64,000 nucleotides of DNA from Knufia peltigerae (lineage: Eukaryota > Ascomycota > Eurotiomycetes > Chaetothyriales > Trichomeriaceae): NCBI GenBank assembly GCA_030247855.1, contig JAPDRN010000008.1, positions 1 to 64,000 of the forward strand, given 5' to 3'. The notes beneath the pieces are model-generated. The model saw only the letters and a program-made list of their open reading frames with translations. It was not told the DNA's origin and made no database searches. A program made the translations under genes and the position numbers. This document shows positions 46,886 to 58,346 of the stretch, in pieces. Positions within the stretch are counted from its first letter, which is position 1. The number at the start of each line of letters is the position of its first letter.

Positions 46886-48550
46886 ATGAGCGAAGGTCGA
46901 CATGAAGACGAGAGCCAAACGAGGCCGTCAGGAATCTCGACAGATGTTGAAGTCGGAGCTGCCCATGCCATCCAGCCACCCCGACTAGAGAACGGCGAGA
47001 AGAGAACAGACACGGAGGCAGACGGACAAAATGACCAAGTCGAACTTGGATCATCAGGCCGAAACACCACGCAAGAGAAACCGTACTCCGTCTTCAGCAC
47101 GAATGAGAAGAGGATCATCATCCTTGCGGGTTCTCTGGCTGGATTCTTTTCTCCACTGACGAGTTCGATATACTTCCCTGCGTTGGGGACGATCGCAAAG
47201 GCGCTGCACGTTTCGAACTCGGACGTCAATCTCACGGTCACGACGTATTTGATATTGCAAGGACTGGCGCCCATGGTGATTGCCGGCTTCGCCGACAACA
47301 TGGGCAGACGGCCTGCGTACATGTTGTGCTTCACCATCTACATCTGCGCCAACCTCGGACTGGGCTTGCAGAATAGCTACGCCGCGCTTCTCGGGCTGCG
47401 ATGCCTGCAGAGTGCCGGGAGCAGTGGCACGATTGCACTGGCCAACGGACTGGTCGGGGACACAATCACGTCGGAGCAGCGCGGCGCCTACATCGCCTTT
47501 GCGTCTCTCGGGGGTCTCCTCGGGCCAACGCTGAGTCCCATCATCGGCGGATTGATCAGTCAGAATCTGGAGTGGCATTGGCTGTTCTGGTTCCTGCTCA
47601 TCTTCTCGGGAGTCTTTACGGTCCCGTTGTTCTTGTTCCTCCCGGAAACGTGTCGCAAGATCGTGGGAGACGGGTCCATTCCTCCGCCGCCACTCAATAC
47701 GTCGTTGACGGACGTGATCAGGCACAAGCGCAGAGCCAAACGGGGACTTGTGTTTGACGCCGCCGAACAGGCCGAGTTGAGGAAGAATTATCGATTCCGA
47801 TTTCCGAACCCCTTGGCGACCTTGTGGATTCTGTTTGATCCTGCGTCGTTGGTCATTCTGGTGGCAACCGGATTGAACCTTGCTTGTTTTTATGCGATAT
47901 CGACTGGAGCTTCGGCCGCATTCAGGGACGAATACGGGTTCAACGACATCCAGATCGGTCTGGTTTTCATCCCTATTGGTGTCGGGGGGATCCTGGCCGC
48001 GTTCACGACAGGCAAGCTGGTCGACTGGAATTATCAAAGGCATGCCCAACGGCTCGGGATAACCGTAGTCAAAGGAGTTCGACAAGACTTGACCGACTTT
48101 CCCATTGAAACAGCACGGATTCAAGTGGCTCTGCCAATTCTCCTTGCCAACGGAGTTTTTGTGATCGCATACGGGTGGACAGTGGGCCACAAGATCAGTC
48201 TGGCAGGGCCGATTATCTTCTTGTTCTTTTTGGGATATTGTTCAATTGCTTCATACCAGGTCATGAATGTCCTGATGACGGATCTTTGGCCGGGGCAGGC
48301 AGCGGCAGCCACGGCAGCAAACAACTTTATTCGATGTGAGCTTGGAGCAGCAGCATCGGCGGCGATCGGTCCGATGAGCAAGGCCTTTGGTCAAGGGTGG
48401 GCGTACACATTTTGGGCGCTCATTTACATGGCATTTGCGCCAGCATTGCTCATCATCAGCCGACGTGGTATCCAAATGCGGAGCGCGAAGAAGGCCAGAG
48501 AAGATAAGAGATCGGCTCGAAGGAAGGAGAAAATGAACCGGAAAGGATAG
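46886..48550 (+). CDS. MFS multidrug-type transporter (DHA1 family)
   Basis: A single-exon, 554-residue integral membrane protein with about 12 hydrophobic segments, a hydrophilic charged N-terminus of about 75 residues and a basic C-terminal tail (KKAREDKRSARRKEK). The first loop has the MFS motif A, GFADNMGRRPAY. Helix 5 carries LGGLLGPTLSPIIGGLI, the antiporter motif C found in drug:H+ antiporters with 12 spans. The first-helix region SSIYFPALGTIAKALHVSN fits the QDR/DHA1 branch of plasma-membrane exporters. The probable role is proton-driven export of toxic or secondary metabolites. No biosynthetic cluster genes adjoin it, so general detoxification is more likely than product export. The open frame on the opposite strand is a codon-composition shadow. 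Confidence 0.93.
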   Translation: MSEGRHEDESQTRPSGISTDVEVGAAHAIQPPRLENGEKRTDTEADGQNDQVELGSSGRNTTQEKPYSVFSTNEKRIIILAGSLAGFFSPLTSSIYFPALGTIAKALHVSNSDVNLTVTTYLILQGLAPMVIAGFADNMGRRPAYMLCFTIYICANLGLGLQNSYAALLGLRCLQSAGSSGTIALANGLVGDTITSEQRGAYIAFASLGGLLGPTLSPIIGGLISQNLEWHWLFWFLLIFSGVFTVPLFLFLPETCRKIVGDGSIPPPPLNTSLTDVIRHKRRAKRGLVFDAAEQAELRKNYRFRFPNPLATLWILFDPASLVILVATGLNLACFYAISTGASAAFRDEYGFNDIQIGLVFIPIGVGGILAAFTTGKLVDWNYQRHAQRLGITVVKGVRQDLTDFPIETARIQVALPILLANGVFVIAYGWTVGHKISLAGPIIFLFFLGYCSIASYQVMNVLMTDLWPGQAAAATAANNFIRCELGAAASAAIGPMSKAFGQGWAYTFWALIYMAFAPALLIISRRGIQMRSAKKAREDKRSARRKEKMNRKG

Positions 48551-49345
48551 GAGAAAAGACAAGAAAGTTGTTGGTCAAAGTAGCCGGACGAGAGGCTCAT
48601 AGTAGCCTCAACAGATAGGTACAGATAGTAGGTAATCAGAAAGGTCGATAAGGAGGTACCTGAGACAAAGGGGATTCCCTCTTTAGCATGAACGCAGGTT
48701 TCTCGGCAGAAGTCCTTAGAAGCTCGTCGTCCTTTGTCTTCCAAGCAGCCAAGTCTCATGAGTCTTAGATCGAGGAGTCATATTTGGTAACATGTTTCAA
48801 TATGTGCAAGTCCTTGTCAATGTTGTAGTATTGCAAATCGATAGAGGGTCCTTGGTGATGAAGAAATCAAGGAAAGGCTGACTGTACGGATGCCTTGTTC
48901 GTTCAATAGTGAAAAGGCCTGGTGCGCCTAGAGCTGATTAGAGGAGACGACGGGAAAGATATTACCAAGCCAAGGTGATTAGTTCGACTCATGGGCGGCA
49001 TCCAGTGGCGGACATGTATGAGGACGATGATCAGGATGAGAATGATGAGGCGGGCTAGGGATTGTGTCCTCGCAAAGAACGCCTCATTACAGACTGTTTA
49101 CGGAGAGCGAAAAGGTGGATGCGAGAGACAAAAAAAAAAGATGCCTAAATGGCTGCTGAGGCCGATGAGGCTGAAGGTGGTACTTAGGACCCTCCATAAC
49201 CACCTGGGGGCATCTTGACAAGTACCGGCACTCGGACCTCTTAGGGCTCTCTAGGCGCCCCTAAATAGCTTCGAGTTAGGTAAGTAGCCAGGGTTTGTAC
49301 CTAATCCCTTACCTAAGGCAAGTCTCTTGGTACCTCGTACTCGTA
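48551..49345. other. spacer after MFS transporter
   Basis: About 800 bases with no supported gene. A GTACTCGTA motif (49337-49345) ends it directly before the ATG of the next, uncertain frame. Confidence 0.5.
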
Positions 49346-49768
49346 ATGCCCAAGCCAGAACCATCACGTGCATTGCGTGATATTTTGGGCGACACAAACA
49401 ACTACAAATCACCACCAAATCCTGTTCTAATTCTCTCAACAGCCTCAACACGAAGCTTGCCAATATATCCTCCAAGTCAACAATTGTCTCTTCTACCTCT
49501 TTCTCAACTCTTCTCAATTTCATCTCGGCTCATCTTCCAACCAGATCCCAAAACAGATCCTCCACTCTCCTACCAAATAGCAGATACATTACTCATCAGC
49601 ACACCATCGTCACATCGCCTCAGCTCGGTCATTACGAAGCCCTCGTACAACCATCTGCACGTTCCTGGCTCCGTGCTTCTTGCTTGGACCGACATATCTC
49701 TCACCTCCAACAACCCAGAGTTCGATACGAACACACAAAAACTAATCCGCACATCCGCCACACGCTGA
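49346..49768 (+). CDS. uncertain hypothetical ORF, 140 codons
   Basis: Open frame from ATG at 49346 with a product beginning MPKPEPSRALRDILGDTN and rich in Ser, Pro, Leu and Thr. I do not recognise it. It has no signal peptide, membrane helix or motif. A weak point is its pyrimidine-rich composition, as in fungal leaders, and the open frame on the opposite strand (49570-49968). A point in favour is that it is the longest ATG-led plus frame in the 1.7 kb before the kinase gene. It may be part of the kinase 5' leader. Confidence 0.25.
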   Translation: MPKPEPSRALRDILGDTNNYKSPPNPVLILSTASTRSLPIYPPSQQLSLLPLSQLFSISSRLIFQPDPKTDPPLSYQIADTLLISTPSSHRLSSVITKPSYNHLHVPGSVLLAWTDISLTSNNPEFDTNTQKLIRTSATR

Positions 49769-50263
49769 TCGACGAGTGATTTTATATCAGCAAGCATCGT
49801 TGTTGCGGCTCCAGCGTTGGCGAGCGTGTCCTGTGATCCACGCACTTCGTCCGGCGCCCGTACGAACCAAAGATAACTACAAATCTCCATCGACTCCTCC
49901 CTCGGGCAACACAAGAGACAAAGCAGAGGCCCAAGAACCCTGACCACCGGGCCCGGACAATTTCCCAACTTAACGCCCGTGCTCGCTTAGTTCTTTCATC
50001 GCTCCACGAGACGCCGATCTGACGTCGCTCGCACCAGCCGACTCTTCCGTGCCATCCTTGCCATCCTTACGCTAGAAGTTTCAGCTTTTTCCTTTGCAGC
50101 ATTCCAGCCTCACTCAAAACGAACGACACTGTCGCGAACGCTTACGATCCCGACTCTGACGATAGCATGGAAGAACGTCTAGATTTTCAATAGCCCCGTT
50201 GTTACTCTCTTTTTCTGGTTTCCTTTAGCCCTCTGTCCACTTTCAGAGTTACCGCCGCACACA
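49769..50263. other. leader/promoter of the SRPK-like kinase
   Basis: About 500 bases without a gene, ending in a T/C-rich leader and CCGCACACAATG at the kinase start. Confidence 0.55.
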
Positions 50264-52122
50264 ATGCCGATGCAACGGCCCAGTATGCTCAAACGAGTAC
50301 GTAGTCATACAAACCGGCAGTCTCTTAGCGATTTGGTGCATGGAAGAGGGAACTCGCCACATCCTCAAGCAGACACCATCTCAGCGCTGAAGCAAATCGA
50401 AGAAGAGACTCTGCCCAAGTACAGTGCAGACAACTTCTATGCCGCTCGGATAGGCGAGGTTTTCAATGATCGATACAAACTATGTGCGAAACTGGGCTTC
50501 GGCATGACGGCGACGGTATGGCTGGCAAAGGACTTGAAAGCGTAAGTTCTACTTTTCCTAGTCAAATAATGAGAGGCTTCCTCATCAGGATATGCGATTG
50601 ACCTTCTTCATATAGCGATCAATGTGCGGGCAACCACAAATACGTCACAATCAAGATCAATGTCAACACCTTGACCGATGACTTCTTAAAAGGCCGACGA
50701 GAAATCGCCCAGAAGTTGTTCTCCGCCAATCCCAACCACCCAGGCTACAACCACATCCGATTCATGCGAGATACGTTCAAGCTCAGGTCCCGCCACGGCG
50801 AGCATCTCTGCATCGTATACGACGTCCTCCGAGAACCCATCGATAACTGCATGGAGAAATTCCCCGGCCGACGCTTCAATTCCGAGAAGCTCCGCAAGCT
50901 GTTACCGGCTCTGTTGAAAGGCCTCGACTACCTCCACACAGAATGTGGAGTGGTGCACACCGATCTGAAAGCCGACAACATCATGATGGGCCTTGGCGAC
51001 CCGACCATTCTCGACAAATTCGTCCAGCATGAAATCGACCACCCGTCGCCACGAAAGATGCCAGACTCTCACGGGCGTATCATCTACACCTCGTGCAGCG
51101 ACTTTGGCGAAGCCCCGACCGACGTCGTCATCGGCACGGCCAAGATCACAGACATCGGTCTGGCGGCGTGGGGAGACGGAAAGAACACGAAGCCGATCCA
51201 ATCAAACGCGTTTATGGCGCCAGAAGTCATCCTACAGGCCGGTTGGTCCTACCCTGCCGATATCTGGAATCTGGGCGTGATGCTGTGGGATTTGTTTGAG
51301 ACTTTTGGGCTGTTCGATTCTATCGACACAAAACCCGGACACTACCGGCCCGAGAAACACCTGGGTCTAATGATAGGCCTGTTGGGCCCTCCACCAGTCG
51401 ACTTGCTCAAGCGAGGGGCCAAGTCACCCTACTACTTTGACGGTGATGGCAACTTCAAATACCCGGACTATGTTGACAAGGAGATTTCGTTTGAGAGCTC
51501 CATCACCAGAATGAGAGGCGAGGACAAGGACCTGTTTGTCGACATGGCCAAGCACATGATTTGCTGGGTGCCCGAGGAGCGGTGGACGGCCAAGCAGCTG
51601 CTCGATCATCCCTACCTGACCAAGGAGCGCGAATACATCCCGACGCCCGGCGGCTTGAGCCGTGCCTCGACCGCGTCGTTCCAGTCGATGGTTCCCCCCT
51701 CGCGGACCGGAACCCCCAACCCGGCTCCGTCGATCCCCGTGTCGAGACGGACGTCGAACCTGGAACGGATCCCTTCGCACGGCTCCTCGCCGGTGGCCAA
51801 CGGGACGTCGTCGTCGGTGCCGGACAGGGTATCGTCGTCGTCGTCGAGACCGACCACGCCGGCGAGTTCCAGCGTACCGTCGCACGCGCTCCCGTTCCAC
51901 ATGAGAAAGAGCGAGGACAAGAACGGGTCGTCATTGCCCACGAGTCCCGGCGGTCACCTCGTGCCCGCCGCCAACGTCGCAAACAAGTGTTCTCAGGACC
52001 TCATCGACTCGATCCTGAAAAAGGGCAGGAACGGTCACAAGCAGCAGCAGCAGGAACAGCAGAACGAAGACGGTTCAACTCGCGCCTCGATGGACAGCAG
52101 TAACAGTACACCGACGAAGTGA
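50264..52122 (+). CDS. SRPK-family serine/threonine protein kinase
   Basis: Two exons, 50264-50541 and 50616-52122 (74-base intron), give 594 residues. The glycine loop LGFGMTATVW (near residue 76) and YVTIKI (ATP lysine, after the splice) are followed by the catalytic loop VVHTDLKADNIM. HTD in place of HRD is normal for SR-protein kinases. DIGLAAW replaces the DFG region (DLG in most SRPKs), then come NAFMAPEV and the ADIWNLGVMLWDLFE helix. The kinase domain ends near residue 440 after ERWTAKQLLDHPYL. The remaining tail is Ser/Thr/Pro-rich with a Gln run, probably disordered. Filamentous fungi carry many SRPK-like kinases; this one lacks an obvious long spacer insert. RNA-processing control is inferred from the family only. 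Confidence 0.9.
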
Positions 52123-53513
52123 GCTGGGAGGGAAGGTTTCTTTTTCCTTCTTCTTGAAATAACGCAAATGGGAGGACATAAGGACAATCCTCGACTGATG
52201 ATGGACGAACGGGGCGGTGAGGAATGGGCTGTCTTGTGTTGTGTTGTGTGTGTTGGTGTGTCGCAGTGTGTGTTTTGTGTGCGGGTGGGATCCCCTGTTT
52301 TTTGGAACCAGAAAAAGAGGGCACATTTCTGGTTTTTTATTCCACATTGCAAGGTGTTTTGTAGCGATTTGCCTTTTTTTTTCTTTTTCTTCTTCTTCTA
52401 CATTTCACAGTGATGGTGAATGCTGAGACGGCCGGCCAGATGGGATTTGCTGTCTCTTTTGTTCTTCTTTTGCCTTATTCCTGCGAGAAAGGGGCAATCA
52501 CGAAATTTTTGATACGTGGGAGTTTGAGTAGAAGAATTCTCTCAAGGATAGGTAGCTTATGTGGCTAATTGTGATGTGACTGACGCGGAGGGCCTGGGGT
52601 ATCTAGGTAACTTAGGGCTATAACGAAGGAGATATACCCAAGAAAAAAGGGTCACAACGGAAGCATTCATTTATACGAGTAGACTGTGGCCAGTAGGGAG
52701 CCCTCGATCATTCATATCTACCGTGAGTAGGTATACATGACACTCGTTTTCTGATTCTCACTCTTGTTCATTCTGTACATCGTTCTTCTACCGAGTACAG
52801 ATACATTCGAATCCCGTATGTAACATAATTGTCCTTGCCGAAACGCGACCACGTACAACCAACATACTGTGTGGCCCACCATACAGTCGAGTCGTCGCGT
52901 GGGAGAGATCGTAATGTCGTCGTCGTCGTCTCCTCCTCAACTCCTCATGCATCGTCCGCCACTCGTGTGCTTGAGTTCGACTAATGTCCCTCCTCACTTG
53001 ACACTGTCGAGTAGAACAAGGTTATGGTAGGATAGGTTAGGCAATCCATCCACTCCAAGAGAATGCACGGCTCGTTGAGCTTCAATATGGCGGCGAAGGA
53101 CCCCATCGATCGGAAGGTTGTCAACCATCCAGCGTTGACCAGACAGCCTTTTTTCAGAGGTTTTGTTGTTTGGTAGAGCAGAAGACAGGTAGTTACTTTC
53201 GCTCCAGGTGCGGGATTGTCTTCGTCGGCGCCGGCCCCCCTTTGACTTTCTCTACAAACTCTTCCCAAATTGTAGGCCGCAAAAGCAAGGTACTTTTCTT
53301 TCATTTCCCTCGGGGGGATTCTTCCCTCTTCTTCCCTCGCTGATACTGGGCCAACCTGTAATGCGAAACGTGACTTGTCATGGAACCGAGTCAAGATCTC
53401 TTTCCCGAGCGAGTAATCTTCCCTTCGCGTTTGATGGTTTGTTTTTGGAGGTGATTTCTTCTCGGACCTCCGCTCGATCTTCATCCCCGGTGAAAAAGGC
53501 GAATCCCACCTCT
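52123..53513. other. convergent 3' spacer, kinase and PLPBP genes
   Basis: About 1.4 kb. It contains GT-rich (52230-52285) and T/CT-rich (52370-52400) tracts. No credible gene: open frames here are short and repetitive. Confidence 0.6.
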
Positions 53514-54386
53514 TTACCTCTTCTCACTCTCCGTGTCCTCCAAGACCTTTGCGTCCTTCTTCGCAGGCCGTTCGCCGAATATGGTACTCCCGACCCTGAC
53601 CTCGCTACTCCCCTGTCGGATCGCGCCCTCGAAATCTTCGCTCATGCCCATACTCAACTCCAACTCGTCGGGATTCACGTCCAGCTCTTTCGCCAGCGCG
53701 TCCCTGGTTTCCCTCAGACAAACAAAGTCTTCATTCTCCGTCTCGGGGGTCGTGGCCTTGGACCTCGCTATCGCCCCGATCGTCATGAGCCCTTGTAGCC
53801 TCAAATGCGGACAATTGTTTCTGATGTGTCTCGCCAACGCGTTCAGTTCTCCCGACCCGGGCGGTACCCCGGATTTGGAATCCTCACCTGACGTGTTGAC
53901 CTGAATGAACACGCGGAGTGGTTCGGTGGTGGCGGAGGACGTCAGTTGTGACCGTCCCTTGTCCAGCAGTGTGGCCTTTTTCTCCGAGTCCACGCTCTCC
54001 ACCGCCCACAGGTTCGGAATGTCCCTGGCCAGCTGCGTGGCCTTGTTTGATTGTAGCCCACCGATAAAGTGCCATTTGATGCTGCGCGGGAGGAGGCGGG
54101 ACTTTTCGAGGAGTTCCTGGACGTAGTTTTCGCCAAAGTGTTCGTGCGAGGTCGGGGGGTTGTGTAGCGCCAGAATGTCCGAGGCGGGTTTGAGCTTGGA
54201 GACGGCGACGAGCCGAGGAGGAGGAGGAGGTCCTCGCGCACCGGCGCCGGCGGCAGACGAGATGCGAGAAGTGACATGCTCGAGGTTTGAGACGAGAGTG
54301 CTTGCGCGCTGTGGGTTGATTGGGATCTTCATGGCAGCGGGGGTGGTGTGAGGATCTTTAGGTTGAGGAGAGTCGGTGCTTGTCAT
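53514..54386 (-). CDS. pyridoxal-phosphate homeostasis protein (YggS/PLPBP family)
   Basis: A 290-residue single-exon protein of the COG0325 family, which binds pyridoxal 5'-phosphate on an alanine-racemase-like TIM barrel and buffers free PLP, without known catalytic activity. The PLP lysine is in RLVAVSKLKP (Lys64). Other family blocks are HFGENYVQELLEK, IKWHFIGGLQSNK, FIQVNTSGEDSKSG, LQGLMTIGAI, SMGMSEDFEGAI and VRVGSTIFGER near the C-terminus. A short Pro-rich insert near residues 48-58 is the only unusual feature. No mitochondrial presequence is evident; probably cytosolic. It is divergent from nothing close by and lies upstream of the Elf1-type ABC gene on the same strand. Confidence 0.94.
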   Translation of the reverse strand: MTSTDSPQPKDPHTTPAAMKIPINPQRASTLVSNLEHVTSRISSAAGAGARGPPPPPRLVAVSKLKPASDILALHNPPTSHEHFGENYVQELLEKSRLLPRSIKWHFIGGLQSNKATQLARDIPNLWAVESVDSEKKATLLDKGRSQLTSSATTEPLRVFIQVNTSGEDSKSGVPPGSGELNALARHIRNNCPHLRLQGLMTIGAIARSKATTPETENEDFVCLRETRDALAKELDVNPDELELSMGMSEDFEGAIRQGSSEVRVGSTIFGERPAKKDAKVLEDTESEKR

Positions 54387-54922
54387 TCTGGGCGCAGATC
54401 GACTACATACGAGTGTGAGTCCGTGTGCACTTGAAGTATTCTATTTGGTACTTGTGGAGCTTCGAGATCAGTCTCTGCTGGTAGACGAAGTTGGTGCGTT
54501 GGAGAAGTAAATATTTTTTTTGTATTGTTCAAGTGATGAAACTAATTGTAACCGGGGTCGACGTCATCATCAAGAGATATGGAGATCATCTCTACGTTCA
54601 AGACTCCCACAATGCTGCTTCACCAATCTGAACATAGGAGAAGACACGATATAGGCCTGTGTAACAACAAGGAAATCCTTCATTTATCCTGGAGTTTCCT
54701 CGTAGACAACCCTATATCAACCAATCTTGCAAAAGCCGGGGGGTTGTCCTCGACAGCCTCATGCGAAAAATCGACACCCATGCACGCATACGAAATCGTA
54801 TTCCATCAACCCATCTATCTTTTTGGACCCATGCTTCGAATAACCAGACCACTCATCTATGATAACGCCAACGCTATGATCTATTGAAAAACACCGGAAG
54901 TGTTCACCACATTGCTCATCAT
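54387..54922. other. spacer between ABC-F gene and PLPBP gene
   Basis: A 536-base stretch holding the PLPBP promoter and the 3' end of the ABC-F ATPase gene. Nothing else is seen. Confidence 0.6.
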
Positions 54923-57900
54923 CTACTCCGCCTCATCATCCGTGTCTGGAGGGTGAGGAGTGCCCTTGGGGCTATTTAACCATTCAATACTAAGAAAAAT
55001 GTCATGTTAGCATGCCGCATTCCTTCGAGCTCGGGGAAAAGAATCACACTTACTGTCGTAATCTTCGTCGAACTTCTCTCTCCTTCATTTGTGCGCGCGT
55101 CAACTTCTTCTTCTTCTTCGCCTTGAACTTCATTTCGCTGTTATCTTCTACGCCGGAGTTGGTGGCAGATGCATTGGCGCTAGAAACAACAGAGCTGACG
55201 TTGCTGGACCCTGGTCGCGAATCCTCGAATCGATTGAGATCGATGGCGAGGTGGCCCTTGTGCATGACTTTGCCATCAGCGACATGCCATTGCTCGGGGC
55301 ACAAAGCCCCAACGAATTCCTCGTTGTGACTGATCATGACTACACCACCTTTATAGTCACGGATGGCCACGGCCAGGCCACCCAAAGAGTCTCGGTCCAA
55401 AAAGTTGGTAGGTTCGTCCAGCACGAGCAAGTGAGGATTGTTCCACATGGCACCAGCCAACACAACCTTGACCTTTTGCCCACCACTCAACCCGGAGATC
55501 TCGTTGTGATTGGCAATCTCAGGATCCAAGCCGACGTCTTCGAAGTGCTTGGCAATGACCTTGGGCTCCAGGATCCTGTAGCCGAGACCTTCACGCGAGG
55601 CTTCATGGTCGTCAAATTCTTGAATCAGCTTCTGGAATCCCCATTCCAGGAGACTCTCGCGCGACACTTGACTGTTGAACTTGGGAAGCATGTTGCGCCA
55701 TTTGACCTCGTACTGGAATGTCTTCTTGTACTTCTGCCGACCCATCAAGTTCTCGATTTGTCGAGGACCCTTGCCGTCCCCAAGGTCAACCCATTTGTCC
55801 ATCTGTGCCTTGTCTTCGTCCGTGAGCACGCGGGTGGCTTTCATGAGAACCTCTCGGTCGTCTCCGTTGGCGTATCTCCATTGCAGATACTGGTTTGGTG
55901 TCTTCTCCAAATGCATTTCAACGTGTTCAAGTGCGTGTTGCTTGATGTAACCGATACGTAGATTGGGATGCTTCTCGACCTTGCCAGTTTGGGGAATCGC
56001 TTCACCCGTCAACATCTTGATCAACGTCGATTTTCCTGCGCCATTGGCACCAATGATGGCGACCCGGGAGGACAGGCTCAATTGGCAAGAAACATCATGC
56101 AAGCTTGGCTTTGAGGCCCCGGGATACGTGTAACTGACGTTGGTCATTCGGATGATGGACCTAGTGTTGGACTTGACGCCAGAGAGAATTCCGGGAGGAG
56201 GGAATTTAAATTGCACCTGGGTGGCGGATAGAGTATAGTAACTCTTGCCTTCGGGTTTGACCTTGACGAAAGCTGCCAAATTTCCTTGGTAATGAACCAG
56301 CTTTTTCTGCTCGTAATGAAGAATGTCGGTACAGACGGCATCCAGAAATCCGGAGTCGTGAGACACGATCAATGAAGTGATCTCAGAATGTTTTTGCAGA
56401 TACTCTTCAAGCCACTTGACGTTGGCGACGTCGAGATGATTGGTAGGTTCATCAAGCAGGAGAACATCGGCTCTCATGAGCATGGCTCTGGCCAAAGCCA
56501 ACTTCATCTTCCAACCGCCAGACAGTGAGCCGACCTTGTGTGACTGCCTGCCCTCTGGCCCGGCGGTGAAGCCGACTTCGCTCAGGACTTCGGAGATTCG
56601 TTCGCGACCTTCTTTTGCAATTTCGGGGTCTTTCGCAACATACTCTAGGATGCTAATATCGGCGTCTTCGCCTTGGTTGTGCTCAACAAAGCACGTTCTC
56701 AAGACATCCTTGGAAGGGAAACCTTCCAGTTTCCCATCAGCGATACTTCGCATCAAGGTCGATTTGCCAGCACCGTTACGGCCGCACAGACCGTAACGAT
56801 GCCCCTTCAAGAGACGAAGGTTGGTGTGGGAAAGCAGCAACATGCCACCATATGCGAGCGAGAAGTCCGCGTTGACAATTTCAACCTCGTTAGGGTCTTC
56901 AACCACTGGTGCTCCAAATTTTTTATGATCTTCATCGAGGAAATACTTCTGCACGCCTTCGGCAACAGCGGAGCAGCTCTCATCGGGCAGCATATATTTG
57001 AGATAAGGACCAACACGGTTGGGGATGCGTGAGAACATGCGACTGTTGACATCTTCTCGGACCATCTCAGACACATAAATCTGACCGTCCTTCCATATGG
57101 CCGCATCTTCCTTCTGAAGACCGCCTTGAGCTCGAAGCTGGCTGTCCAGAACTTTCAGCACATCATCCGTCGTTGTCTTTGTAATCTGGCTGTTGGTCAC
57201 CCCATCCTTGTCCTCACCCATGGCCTTCTTCATGACATCGTTGGCTCTCGTGGCAAGCTCCCGAACTTCTGGAAGGGAAGCCCCATTCTTAACTCTTTGA
57301 ACTCCCGGCTGGAGTTTGGGCAAGAAAGTTCTGGCCTCTTCGGGGTCGTGGACCAACTTGGTCAAGTTTTCCACAACTACGACGGTCTGTCTCAACACCT
57401 CCTGAGAGGTAGTAGGCGTGTTCAAAGATCTCTCTAGGAGAGGAGTGAGGAGCGCAAGGACGGGTGAGGTGACAATTGCAACAAAAGTTGTTTGTGACAA
57501 CGCGTGTATGGCTTTCTGTAGCGTCTGCGCCGAGGGGTTCTTCATGGTGTCGATTAAAAGAGGAACTCGGGGAGCGACGTCGTCGTTCTGCAATAGAGTA
57601 GTGAGGGAGGTCATCGTTTTGGTGGCTGCTTTGGCAACTTCGGCCTTCAAATCATGCATTCCGCCCTCGACGACTGGGATTAGCTCCTTGAGTGTGCGGC
57701 CCATTGCATCTCGCAGGACGTCTTTTGCTTGTTCCTCTTCCTTTGTGCCTGTTCCCATCTGGGCTTTATCGGCCATCTTGCCCAGCAAAGTGAAGGCAGC
57801 GACAGTGCCCTGCCATTTTCCTGTCGTCTTTGACAAGTAGCGGTGCAAGGCGGGAAGAAGGCCAATAGCCATGGCCTCGGGTTCAAGATTTTTGAACAGC

Positions 57901-58346
57901 TCGTCAACCGCATATTGCGCAGACTCTCGGACAGAAGGCCCCTTGTCTGCTAGCCCATCGAGCACAAGATAAACTAATCCGCCATCTCGGACAAGGAAGA
58001 CCACTTCGCTGATAGGTTGTTCCCGAGGAAACTTTTCAAACATGGCACCAAGCATAAACATGGCGCTTTCTCTCTTGGAGCCATTTTTCTTATCAACGGC
58101 CGCTTTCTTGATTGCTGGTATCAAATCATAACCTAATAGGCCTCGGATGCCTATTGACTGGATGAGGAGGTTCGTGAGAGCATAGGAAGCATCGAGGGCG
58201 GTCTGCGCAGAATCTGTTTCGAGGATTGTCCGGAGGATCCCGCTCACTTCTTCAGTAGTGGGAGGGAGACCAGAGAAGGAAGACTTTGTTGGTACCACAG
58301 TCGAGGCCATTGCGGGAGCCAGAGGAGGGCTATCAATGTGTGGCAT
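54923..58346 (-). CDS. elf1: eEF3-family ABC-F ATPase, New1/Elf1 type
   Basis: Cytosolic ABC protein without membrane spans, from the fungal eEF3/New1/Elf1 group. Canonical eEF3 helps release E-site tRNA; New1 and Elf1 are linked to translation termination, ribosome assembly or mRNA export. Exons 58346-55054 and 54989-54923 with a 64-base intron give 1119 residues. A HEAT-repeat region covers about 30-400. ABC1 has GRNGAGKST (521-529), SLSGGWKMKLALARA and LLLDEPTNHLD. ABC2 has GANGAGKST (766-774), a chromodomain-like insert near 810-900, GLSGGQKVKVVLAGAMW and LLVLDEPTNFLD. The basic KKKKKLTRAQMKEREVRRR tail continues through the splice to IEWLNSPKGTPHPPDTDDE. The N-terminus IDSPPLAP with LPPTTEEV resembles Elf1-type rather than canonical eEF3, hence the call. 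The only intron sits 67 bases from the stop. Confidence 0.9.

Noticed and set aside
47054..48190. Long minus-strand open frame of 378 codons opposite the MFS transporter
   Set aside because: It is rich in Arg, Gln and Asp with no motif, and the plus strand has an unmistakable membrane transporter; this is a codon-composition shadow.
50950..50980. HTD instead of HRD in the kinase as evidence of a dead kinase
   Set aside because: HTD is the normal catalytic-loop form in SR-protein kinases, and the Asp and Asn are present.
55089..55961. Plus-strand open frame of 290 codons opposite the ABC-F ATPase
   Set aside because: It covers a strongly conserved ABC2 domain on the other strand and encodes nothing familiar.
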